NCBI GenBank assembly: GCA_045576675.1
Contig: JAZNGX010000080.1
Span: 1-6,268, forward strand
Direction of reading: 5' to 3'
DNA from: JAZNGX01 sp045576675
Lineage (GTDB): Bacteria; Bacillota; Clostridia; Monoglobales; Firm-18
Length of the DNA: 6,268 nucleotides
The notes beneath the pieces were generated by a model. The model was not told the origin of the DNA. It saw only the letters and a program-made list of their open reading frames with translations, and made no database searches. A program made the position numbers and the translations under genes. Below are positions 1 to 5,374 of this stretch, one piece after another (position 1 is the stretch's first letter; each line of letters starts with the position of its first letter).

Positions 1-1
1 A

Positions 2-688
2 ACCACAGGAATTATATATATTATTGTTAATAGTATATATGTAAAAAAACACAAGGCAAAAAGACTTGTTACCTATATTTATCCTTTGATTATATCGATG
101 ATATATTATGTTGCAATTTACATATATGCTTCTTATACTGGTATAAAGGCAAATGACGGATATGATATGGCACTCTTTTCGATTTTATTATCTATATGTG
201 TATATTTAATTATATTATGTTTAATAACATTGTTTAAAAAGTTTTCAGATAATAAAAAAGCAGGTATAAAAATAATATCTTCAATATTAATATTTGCTTT
301 TCTAATTTGTATATGGGGAAGCCTTGTTACCGTGTCATATATAGAATATACAATTGACCACGAAAAAGATTTTACTCATTTAAAGTTGTCAGAAGGTGTT
401 ATTGCCGTATGTGTTGAGTTTGAAGTATGCAACTATTCTTTCGTAAAAGCTGAACATATTACAATAGAATTCAAGGATAAGAGTAAAAATTCTCAATTAA
501 TATTACACGACAAATGGGATAATATGTTACCGTGGTATACTGATGCCAAAAGCTTTAGCACAACCAACTGTAAATTTTATCTGCCATTAAAAAAATCTAC
601 TTCAGAAGAAATAAAAAAACTTTTGAACGGAACACCGATTATTGTGAAAAGCCAAAATCGAAAAATAGGAGAATTTACAATACAATGA
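2..688 (+). CDS. Membrane protein of unknown function, 5'-truncated by the window edge
   Basis: I do not recognise this protein. The frame is open from base 2 without a stop, and the first possible internal start (TTG at 86) has no ribosome binding site and falls inside a hydrophobic segment, so the true start very probably lies before the window. The visible 228 residues hold the end of one membrane helix (about 1-14), a basic loop (KKHKAKR, 15-21), then helices at about 24-44, 57-78 and 90-111. A soluble tail of about 117 residues follows. The positive-inside rule puts the basic loops at 15-21 and 79-90 in the cytoplasm and the tail outside. The tail alternates hydrophobic and polar residues, suggesting beta structure, and has Cys at 137, 143 and 190. 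The DNA is much more AT-rich than the rest: by hand count bases 121-360 contain 59 G or C in 240. That could reflect recent acquisition, but membrane proteins also bias composition. Coding status is fairly sure; function is unknown. Confidence 0.75.
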   Translation, partial: TTGIIYIIVNSIYVKKHKAKRLVTYIYPLIISMIYYVAIYIYASYTGIKANDGYDMALFSILLSICVYLIILCLITLFKKFSDNKKAGIKIISSILIFAFLICIWGSLVTVSYIEYTIDHEKDFTHLKLSEGVIAVCVEFEVCNYSFVKAEHITIEFKDKSKNSQLILHDKWDNMLPWYTDAKSFSTTNCKFYLPLKKSTSEEIKKLLNGTPIIVKSQNRKIGEFTIQ

Positions 689-698
689 ATTATAACAC

Positions 699-755
699 AA
701 AGGAAACAGTTCCATAAATTCTTGAATTCCTTTAAATTTTGTTAACAAACTGTTT
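699..755. repeat. Overlapping short inverted repeats between two genes
   Basis: The gap between the first two genes contains AAAGGAA (699-705) facing TTCCTTT (727-733), and AAACAGTT (704-711) facing AACTGTTT (748-755). The pairs overlap, so only one could form at a time. Neither is followed by a clear T-run, so this is at best a weak terminator for the upstream gene. It could equally be an operator just upstream of the promoter at 757-785. Composition alone could produce such repeats in DNA this AT-rich. Confidence 0.25.
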
Positions 756-756
756 A

Positions 757-785
757 TTGATAATTTTTATTCTGTGTGGTAGAAT
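757..785 (+). promoter_or_regulatory. Sigma-A promoter with extended -10 for the 542-residue membrane protein gene
   Basis: The -35 box is TTGATA (757-762), followed by a 17-base spacer and TAGAAT (780-785). A TGG at 777-779 gives an extended -10. Transcription would begin at about 791-793, only some 14 bases before the TTG start at 806. The block TGTGGTA around the -10 recurs in the rplU promoter at 2462-2468, which supports both predictions. Confidence 0.75.
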
Positions 786-792
786 ATTTTGC

Positions 793-799
793 AGGAGGG
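793..799 (+). promoter_or_regulatory. Ribosome binding site that fixes the start at TTG 806
   Basis: AGGAGGG at 793-799 sits 6 bases before TTG at 806. The alternative in-frame GTG at 776 lies between the -35 and -10 boxes, upstream of the predicted transcript start, so it cannot be used from this promoter and has no ribosome binding site of its own. Confidence 0.75.
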
Positions 800-805
800 A
801 TAGCA

Positions 806-2434
806 TTGCAAAAAATATTAAAAACTCTTACAAATCTTATAATAACAGCAGTGATTGGCTTTGTTGTTTTTTATATCACACTGCCTGCACTTAATTTTCA
901 TTCAAAGGAATTTTACAGCTTTGCAATATTTTTATGTATAGTTTATCTGGTGCTTAGCTTAATCAACAGATACACCCCGAAAATTAATATTGCAGAAAAC
1001 CATAGCTGGACAGACTGGTTAAAAACAATACTTAAAAAATTCAAAATCCCATCAATAATAATCGGAGCATTGCTTGTTATTTCTGTTATCGGCTCAATAT
1101 CTTCAGTAGAAATTTTGCGTGCACGCTCTTATCGTGACCTGCTCACTGTAACAACCGGAGATTTTGCAACAGATGTAAAACAGATTTCGTTTGACAAAAT
1201 ACCATACCTTGACAAAGACTCTGCCGAACGCCTTGGTGACAGAAAACTAGGGGAGCTTTCTGATATGGTCAGTCAGTTTGAGGTTGCAGACGATTACGTG
1301 CAGATTAATTATAAGGATAAGCCGGTGCGTGTAACACCGCTTGAATATGGCGATGTAATAAAATGGTTTACCAACCGCAAATCAGGCATACCTGCATATC
1401 TTGTTATTGATATGGCAACTCAGGCTGTAGATTTTGTCCGTCTTGAAAACCCGATAAAATACTCAAAGACAGAGCTTTTTGGCAGAAACATATATCGTCA
1501 CATACGTTTTAATTACCCGACCTTTATGTTTGGAGAGCCTGTTTTCGAGCTTGATGAGAACGGAACCCCATACTGGATATGCCCAAAAATCGAAATGAAA
1601 ATAGGCTTGTTTGGTGGGAAAGATGTTAACGGAGCAGTACTAGTAAATGCGATAACAGGTACAAGCGAATATGCAAAAGAAGTTCCGTCATGGGTTGACC
1701 GTGTGTATTCTGCCGACCTTATTATGGAGCAATACAATTACTATGGAATATATCAGAACGGATTTTTAAATTCAATATTCGGTCAGAAGGATGTTACTGT
1801 TACAACACAAGGCAACAACTACATTGCAATCAACGACGATGTTTATATGTACACAGGTATAACATCAGTCGGCAGTGACCAGTCAAATGTTGGATTCATT
1901 CTTTCAAACCAACGTACAAAAGAAACAAAGTATTATCCGTGCGCAGGTGCAACAGAAAAATCAGCTCAGGCTTCGGCACAAGGTGTTGTTCAGCACTTAG
2001 GATACGAAGCAACATTTCCTTTGCTGTTAAACGTTTCTGACCAGCCGACATATTTTATGGCGTTAAAAGACAAGGCATCACTTGTGAAAATGTATGCATT
2101 TGTTAATGTTCAGCAGTATCAGATTGTTGCAACCGCAACAACTGTTGAGCAGTGTGAAAAAGAATATATAAAGCTTATGTCACAAAATAACATAAACTCT
2201 GTTACCAACACAACAGAAACAACAACCGAAGGCTTTGTTACGGATATACGCACTGCGGTTATAAACGGAAATTCACAGTATTATATAAAGCTTGATACAT
2301 CTGACATTTATTTTTCAGCAACAGCAGCAGGCTTTGAAGAAGTTGTAACATTAAATATAGGTGATTTTGCAAGCATCAGGCACGATAACACAAACACCAA
2401 AATCGTAAAAGCAAATTCAATTGAAATAAAATAA
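806..2434 (+). CDS. Membrane-anchored protein of unknown function with a large extracytoplasmic region
   Basis: The protein has 542 residues from the TTG start at 806, chosen for the ribosome binding site and promoter position. I recognise it only as resembling large conserved hypothetical membrane proteins of Clostridia. There are three membrane helices at about 7-27, 37-54 and 82-101. A basic loop (55-80, ending LKKFK) should be cytoplasmic, which places residues 102-542 outside the membrane. The region 190-305 (SGIPAYLVIDMATQ; NGTPYWICP; VLVNAITG; VPSWVDRVYS) has the pattern of PepSY-like modules, in which a value is followed by a short strand and a 'VNAITG' turn; this is inference, not a firm match. 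After a Thr/Asn-rich linker (464-474) the last 68 residues (GFVTDI, YYIKLDTSDIYF, LNIGDFASI) look like a small OB-fold-like beta barrel. No catalytic motif is visible. It has its own promoter, and its stop codon is 9 bases before the rplU -35 box with no terminator between, so its transcripts probably run into rplU. Confidence 0.85.
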   Translation: MQKILKTLTNLIITAVIGFVVFYITLPALNFHSKEFYSFAIFLCIVYLVLSLINRYTPKINIAENHSWTDWLKTILKKFKIPSIIIGALLVISVIGSISSVEILRARSYRDLLTVTTGDFATDVKQISFDKIPYLDKDSAERLGDRKLGELSDMVSQFEVADDYVQINYKDKPVRVTPLEYGDVIKWFTNRKSGIPAYLVIDMATQAVDFVRLENPIKYSKTELFGRNIYRHIRFNYPTFMFGEPVFELDENGTPYWICPKIEMKIGLFGGKDVNGAVLVNAITGTSEYAKEVPSWVDRVYSADLIMEQYNYYGIYQNGFLNSIFGQKDVTVTTQGNNYIAINDDVYMYTGITSVGSDQSNVGFILSNQRTKETKYYPCAGATEKSAQASAQGVVQHLGYEATFPLLLNVSDQPTYFMALKDKASLVKMYAFVNVQQYQIVATATTVEQCEKEYIKLMSQNNINSVTNTTETTTEGFVTDIRTAVINGNSQYYIKLDTSDIYFSATAAGFEEVVTLNIGDFASIRHDNTNTKIVKANSIEIK

Positions 2435-2443
2435 AAATAATTC

Positions 2444-2472
2444 TTGACAAGCTTTGCATTATGTGGTATGAT
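2444..2472 (+). promoter_or_regulatory. Strong sigma-A promoter of the rplU-rpmA unit
   Basis: A perfect -35 box TTGACA (2444-2449), a 17-base spacer, and TATGAT (2467-2472) preceded by TGG (2464-2466) make a near-ideal extended -10 promoter, as expected for ribosomal protein genes. Transcription should begin at about 2478-2479, giving an 80-base leader before the rplU start. Confidence 0.85.
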
Positions 2473-2478
2473 ATTTGA

Positions 2479-2553
2479 GTATCCGCACGTAAAGGGTCAG
2501 GAAAATATGCTTTTGCATATACCTCATCGGCGAGTTTTTGATTAAAGGAGGTG
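2479..2553 (+). ncRNA. Structured leader RNA of rplU (L21 leader candidate)
   Basis: This untranslated leader between the promoter and rplU is visibly richer in GC and structure than its surroundings. ATATGC (2505-2510) and GCATAT (2515-2520) form a perfect stem with a UUUU loop. It is extended by AGG (2499-2501) with CCU (2522-2524), or alternatively by GGGU (2494-2497) with ACCU (2521-2524). A closing contact CCG (2483-2485) with CGG (2528-2530) is possible. Firmicutes rplU transcripts are known to carry a conserved L21 leader family thought to bind a ribosomal protein for feedback control; position, length and structure fit, but I have not matched the family's consensus. ACCUC (2521-2525) can also pair with GAGGU (2548-2552) in the ribosome binding site, offering an alternative fold that would block translation. 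Confidence 0.65.
2544..2553 (+). promoter_or_regulatory. Ribosome binding site of rplU
   Basis: AAAGGAGGTG is a long match to the 16S rRNA 3' end. GTG at 2561 is 9 bases after the GGAGG core and TTG at 2558 is 6 bases after it. The GTG is preferred because L21 proteins nearly always begin MYAV or MYAI, which is exactly what GTG 2561 gives. Confidence 0.8.
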
Positions 2554-2560
2554 CGTTTTG

Positions 2561-2872
2561 GTGTACGCAGTAATCGAAACAGGTGGAAAGCAGTACAAAG
2601 TTAACGAAGGCGATATCATTTATGTTGAGAAGTTAGACGTTGAAGATGGTGCTGCTGTTACATTTGACAAAGTTTTAGCTGTTGGCGAAGGTGCTGATAT
2701 TAAAGTTGGTGCTCCCGCAGTTGCAGGTGCTACTGTTGAAGGTAGTGTTATTAAAACAGCTAAGGGTAAGAAAGTCGTAGTGTACAAGATGAAACCTAAA
2801 AAGGGTTATCGTAAAAAGCAGGGACACAGACAGGCTTACACAAAAGTTGAGATTAAGAAAATCAACGGTTAA
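2561..2872 (+). CDS. rplU: Large-subunit ribosomal protein L21 (bL21)
   Basis: This is a 103-residue protein, the normal length for bL21, a primary 23S rRNA-binding protein of the 50S subunit. The N-terminus MYAVIETGGKQYKV is the family's hallmark, and the basic C-terminal motif KPKKGYRKKQGHRQ (78-91) matches the L21 signature region that contacts rRNA. The start is set at GTG 2561 instead of the TTG one codon earlier, on family alignment. It is the first gene after a strong promoter and structured leader, and is followed 39 bases later by rpmA. The short gap leaves no room for the prp (ysxB) protease gene that usually sits here in Firmicutes. Identification is essentially certain. Confidence 0.98.
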   Translation: MYAVIETGGKQYKVNEGDIIYVEKLDVEDGAAVTFDKVLAVGEGADIKVGAPAVAGATVEGSVIKTAKGKKVVVYKMKPKKGYRKKQGHRQAYTKVEIKKING

Positions 2873-2911
2873 TTTTTAAATAAAATTTCAGATTTAAAGA
2901 GGTGAATACAC

Positions 2912-3172
2912 ATGGCACATAAGAAAGGTGTCGGCAGTACTAAGAACGGTAGAGATTCAGAGTCAAAAAGACTTGGAGCCAAAAAAGGTGACGGTCAGTA
3001 CGTTGTTGCCGGTAATATCCTTGTTCGCCAGAGAGGTACAAAAATTCATCCCGGTCTTAACGTTGGTATAGGCAGCGATGATACACTATATGCTTTGGTT
3101 GACGGTAAAGTTAAATTTGAGCGTAAAGACAAAACAAGAAAACAGGTTAGTGTTTACACAATAGCTCAGTAA
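2912..3172 (+). CDS. rpmA: Large-subunit ribosomal protein L27 (bL27), form without cleavable N-terminal extension
   Basis: This 86-residue protein is bL27, whose N-terminal tail reaches the peptidyl-transferase centre of the 50S subunit. MAHKKGVGSTKNGRDSESKRLG (1-22) and the signature GNILVRQRGTKIHPG (34-48) are diagnostic. The C-terminal half (KFERKDKTRKQVSVYTIAQ) resembles Firmicutes L27. Many Firmicutes L27 proteins, however, begin with a short extension ending in FFA that the protease Prp removes. Here the protein starts directly at the mature-type sequence, as in E. coli. Consistently, no prp gene lies between rplU and rpmA. The ribosome binding site AAAGAGGTG (2896-2904) precedes ATG at 2912 by a normal distance, so no upstream start is hidden; the bases before the ATG encode no such extension. 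A terminator follows 15 bases after the stop. Confidence 0.98.
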   Translation: MAHKKGVGSTKNGRDSESKRLGAKKGDGQYVVAGNILVRQRGTKIHPGLNVGIGSDDTLYALVDGKVKFERKDKTRKQVSVYTIAQ

Positions 3173-3187
3173 TTTAATAAACATAAT

Positions 3188-3222
3188 AAAAGCTGCATAA
3201 TATTTATGTAGCTTTTTGTTTT
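3188..3222 (+). terminator. Rho-independent terminator between rpmA and obgE
   Basis: AAAAGCTGCATAA (3188-3200) pairs with TTATGTAGCTTTT (3204-3216) over 13 base pairs with one G-U pair and a 3-base loop, followed by the T-rich run TTTTTGTTTT (3213-3222). The next base begins the obgE ribosome binding site (AAGGAGA, 3223-3229). The stem is AT-rich, so termination may be partial. Since I find no good promoter after it, leaky readthrough is the simplest way to express obgE at a lower level than the ribosomal proteins. Confidence 0.8.
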
Positions 3223-3236
3223 AAGGAGAAATATTT

Positions 3237-4499
3237 ATGTTTGTTGATATAGCTACTATATTTGTAAAGGGTGGCGACGGTGGTAACGGTGCAGTTGCCT
3301 TCCACAGAGAAAAATACGTTGCAGCAGGCGGCCCCGATGGTGGTGACGGCGGCAAAGGCGGCAATGTTATATTAACAGTTGATACAAACCTTTCAACCCT
3401 TATGGATTTCCGCTACAAAAAGAAGTATGCTGCCGGTAACGGTTCTGATGGTACAGGTGGCAAAATGCGTGGTCGTGACGGTGCAGACCTTATAATAAAG
3501 GTTCCTGACGGCACTATTGTAAAAGATGCCGAAAGCGGCAGAGTAATATGCGACCTTTCAGGTGGCACTACCTCCTTTATAGCTGCACACGGTGGCAAAG
3601 GCGGTTGGGGAAACACACGTTTTGCAACTGCAACCAGACAGACACCCAACTTTGCCAAAAGCGGCAGAAAGGGTCAGGCACGCGAGATAATATTAGAGCT
3701 TAAGCTTATAGCAGATGTCGGACTTATAGGTTTTCCAAACGTCGGCAAATCGACACTTCTGTCAGTTGTAAGTGATGCAAAGCCCAAAATCGGCAACTAT
3801 CACTTTACAACCTTAAACCCGAATTTGGGTGTTGTGAACGTATTTGACGGTCAGATGGTTATGGCTGATATACCGGGGATTATAGAAGGTGCAAACGAAG
3901 GCATAGGTCTTGGTCACGAGTTTTTGCGTCACGTTGAAAGAACACGTCTTTTAATACACGTTGTTGACATTTCGGGCTGTGAGGGCAGAAATCCGATTGA
4001 CGACTTCAAGCTTATAAATGAAGAGCTTGAAAAGTATAGCACCGAGCTTGCTGATAAAAAACAAATTGTTGCTGCCAACAAGTCAGATATAAGCGACCAG
4101 TATATCGAAGAATTTTCAAAATATATAAAAAGTCTTGGTCTTGAACTTTTTGTAATATCAGCAGCCACAAGAAATGGTACAGACGAGCTTATGAAGCGTG
4201 CATATACATTGCTTCAGGACATACCTGTACCTGTGTTTGAGGCAGAAGCTCCCAAAGAGCCTGAGCCGGTACAAATTGATACTTCATTTGACATTGAGCT
4301 TGATGATGAGGTTTACGTTGTAGCAGGCGAAAGTGTTGAGCTTCTTGTTAATTCCACAAATTTTGACGATGTTGAGTCGCTTTCATACTTCCAGCGTATG
4401 TTAAGAAAAAGCGGTATAATAGCAATGCTTGAAGAAATGGGAATCACAGATGGTGACACGGTAAGAATTGACGACGTGGAATTTGATTATTACAGATAA
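3237..4499 (+). CDS. obgE: GTPase Obg (ribosome assembly and stress control)
   Basis: This 420-residue protein has the complete Obg architecture. Obg binds 50S subunits late in assembly and senses guanine nucleotides including ppGpp; it is essential in most bacteria. The glycine-rich Obg fold spans about 1-158 (KGGDGGNGAVAFHREK; GGPDGGDGGKGG; HGGKGGWGN). The G domain follows with G1 GFPNVGKS (165-172), switch I FTTLNPNLG (190-198), G3 DIPGIIEGA (211-219), G4 NKSD (281-284) and G5 SAAT (308-311). A linker rich in Pro and Glu (333-347) leads to the C-terminal OCT domain (about 350-420, ending VRIDDVEFDYYR). All key GTPase motifs are intact. ATG 3237 is preceded by AAGGAGA (3223-3229) at good spacing. 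The gene follows rpmA in the conserved rplU-rpmA-obgE order but is separated from it by a terminator. Confidence 0.98.
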   Translation: MFVDIATIFVKGGDGGNGAVAFHREKYVAAGGPDGGDGGKGGNVILTVDTNLSTLMDFRYKKKYAAGNGSDGTGGKMRGRDGADLIIKVPDGTIVKDAESGRVICDLSGGTTSFIAAHGGKGGWGNTRFATATRQTPNFAKSGRKGQAREIILELKLIADVGLIGFPNVGKSTLLSVVSDAKPKIGNYHFTTLNPNLGVVNVFDGQMVMADIPGIIEGANEGIGLGHEFLRHVERTRLLIHVVDISGCEGRNPIDDFKLINEELEKYSTELADKKQIVAANKSDISDQYIEEFSKYIKSLGLELFVISAATRNGTDELMKRAYTLLQDIPVPVFEAEAPKEPEPVQIDTSFDIELDDEVYVVAGESVELLVNSTNFDDVESLSYFQRMLRKSGIIAMLEEMGITDGDTVRIDDVEFDYYR

Positions 4500-4503
4500 T
4501 ATT

Positions 4504-4532
4504 TTAATATAACACCTTCATATGCTTATAAT
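4504..4532 (+). promoter_or_regulatory. Weak candidate promoter for the M14 peptidase gene
   Basis: TTAATA (4504-4509), a 17-base spacer and a perfect TATAAT (4527-4532) fall just before the peptidase gene. The predicted transcript start, about 4539, would lie inside the ribosome binding site. An alternative, TTGATT (4483-4488) with a long 19-base spacer and TATAAC (4508-4513), would start at about 4520 and yield an mRNA lacking most of the 5' arm of the hairpin that covers the ribosome binding site. Both are imperfect and could be chance in AT-rich DNA. Confidence 0.25.
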
Positions 4533-4548
4533 ATGGAGGTGTTTTTTT
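4511..4548 (+). terminator. Terminator hairpin after obgE that contains the next gene's ribosome binding site
   Basis: AACACCTTCATAT (4511-4523) pairs with ATATGGAGGTGTT (4531-4543) over 13 base pairs with one U-G pair and a 7-base loop, followed without a gap by T-run 4542-4548. This is a good Rho-independent terminator 11 bases after the obgE stop. Its 3' arm holds GGAGGTG (4535-4541), the only ribosome binding site for the M14 peptidase gene, and the T-run is the spacer to its ATG at 4549. Transcripts that read through from obgE would therefore carry a masked ribosome binding site. Confidence 0.8.
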
Positions 4549-5367
4549 ATGTACGATTACAAACAGCTTGAAAACGATATGGTATTACTTAACAAAAACT
4601 ACAGCCTTGCAGATGTATTTTCAATCGGCAAGAGTGTTAAAGGGCGTGAGCTTTATACAATAAGGCTTGGGTCAGGAAAACGGGAGGTGTTTTACAACGG
4701 AGCTCATCACGGGCTTGAATGGATAACATCGCAGCTTTTAATGAAATTTGTTTTTGATATGTGTTACAATCACTCAAAAGGCTTAAGGTTACGTGGTTAC
4801 GACTTAAGTGAAATGCTCGAATACTGCTCAATATATATAACGCCAATGGTCAACCCTGACGGTGTAGAAATATCGAAAAGCAATCCAAAATGGCAGGCTA
4901 ACGCACGAGGCGTAGACTTAAACCACAATTACGACGCAATGTGGAAAAGAGGAAAAATCGAAATAGCACGAGAGGGTATTTCTAAACCGGGGCCAACAAA
5001 ATTCAGTGGCACGCATCCCGAAAGTGAGCCCGAAACAAAAGCAGTTGTTTGTTTTACAAAACGGCATTGCTTTGATTATGTCATAGCTTTTCACAGTCAG
5101 GGCGAAGTGATTTACTGGAAATATGGAGCTGATATACCAAAGGGCAGCCTTGAGCTTGCAGAAAAAATGGCTTTGGTAAGTGGATATAAGTTAGACGACT
5201 GCGAAGGCTCAGCCTCGTACAGCGGATACAAAGACTGGTTCATCAAATATTATAAAAAGCCGGGCTTTACTGTTGAAGTCGGCAAGGGAGAAAATCCGCT
5301 TTCACTTTACCAGTTGCCAAAAATATATAATAATATACTTGAACTGTTACTGCTTTGTGGTGTATAA
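4549..5367 (+). CDS. M14-family zinc peptidase, probably acting on cell-wall peptides
   Basis: From ATG 4549 the protein has 272 residues and no signal peptide, so it should be cytoplasmic. This start is preferred over the in-frame ATG at 4522 because GGAGGTG (4535-4541) lies between them and relatives begin with MY-[DT]-Y. It is a single-domain M14 carboxypeptidase-like enzyme. The zinc ligands are His54 and Glu57 in HGLEW and His182 in AFHSQGE; the catalytic Glu is Glu243 in TVEVGKG. NPDGVE (102-107), Arg120 and DLNHNYD (123-129) form the usual substrate-binding segments, and Tyr224 or Tyr227 could match the mobile active-site tyrosine. Bacterial relatives of this size include gamma-D-glutamyl-diaminopimelate peptidases used in murein peptide recycling or spore wall turnover; that substrate is inferred from the family, not proven. 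In DLNHN a His stands where carboxypeptidase A has Arg145, hinting at a substrate other than a plain C-terminal residue. It ends in a double stop (TAATAA), 7 bases before the apbE start. Confidence 0.92.
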   Translation: MYDYKQLENDMVLLNKNYSLADVFSIGKSVKGRELYTIRLGSGKREVFYNGAHHGLEWITSQLLMKFVFDMCYNHSKGLRLRGYDLSEMLEYCSIYITPMVNPDGVEISKSNPKWQANARGVDLNHNYDAMWKRGKIEIAREGISKPGPTKFSGTHPESEPETKAVVCFTKRHCFDYVIAFHSQGEVIYWKYGADIPKGSLELAEKMALVSGYKLDDCEGSASYSGYKDWFIKYYKKPGFTVEVGKGENPLSLYQLPKIYNNILELLLLCGV

Positions 5368-5368
5368 T
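5339..5368 (+). promoter_or_regulatory. Candidate promoter that would give a leaderless apbE transcript
   Basis: TTGAAC (5339-5344), an 18-base spacer and a perfect TATAAT (5363-5368) lie at the end of the peptidase gene. Transcription would start about 7 bases on, at or next to the A of the apbE ATG at 5375. apbE also lacks a recognisable ribosome binding site. The -35 matches only four of six consensus bases, and the TATAAT overlaps the Val-stop codons of the upstream gene, so chance is possible. Confidence 0.35.
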
Positions 5369-5374
5369 AAAGCT

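Noticed and set aside
1513..1737. Open frame of 74 codons on the minus strand
   Set aside because: It lies wholly inside the 542-residue protein gene, has no ribosome binding site and no recognisable protein pattern; it is an antisense shadow.
2166..2293. Repeated TATATAAAGCTT (about 2166-2177 and 2282-2293)
   Set aside because: Both copies encode the in-frame residues YIKL in the same gene, and nothing else around them is repeated; coincidence of codon use is sufficient.
2523..2540. CTC/GAG mini-hairpin followed by TTTTT in the rplU leader as an attenuator
   Set aside because: Only three base pairs with a six-base loop support it, too weak for a terminator; the T-run more likely just separates the leader structure from the ribosome binding site.
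3173..3201. CATAAT at 3196-3201 as a -10 box for obgE
   Set aside because: The matching -35 position (TTTAAT, 3173-3178) is poor, and the hexamer is part of the terminator stem, which explains it better.
3413..4168. Two minus-strand open frames inside obgE (3413-3658 and 3929-4168)
   Set aside because: Both lie antisense to the conserved Obg and GTPase domains and show only composition-driven sequence, so they are shadows.
4522..4548. ATG at 4522 as the M14 peptidase start, adding nine residues
   Set aside because: There is no ribosome binding site before it, it lies in the terminator hairpin, and the real ribosome binding site (4535-4541) is downstream of it.
4637..4846. Minus-strand open frame of 69 codons
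   Set aside because: It is antisense to the M14 catalytic core and lacks start signals.
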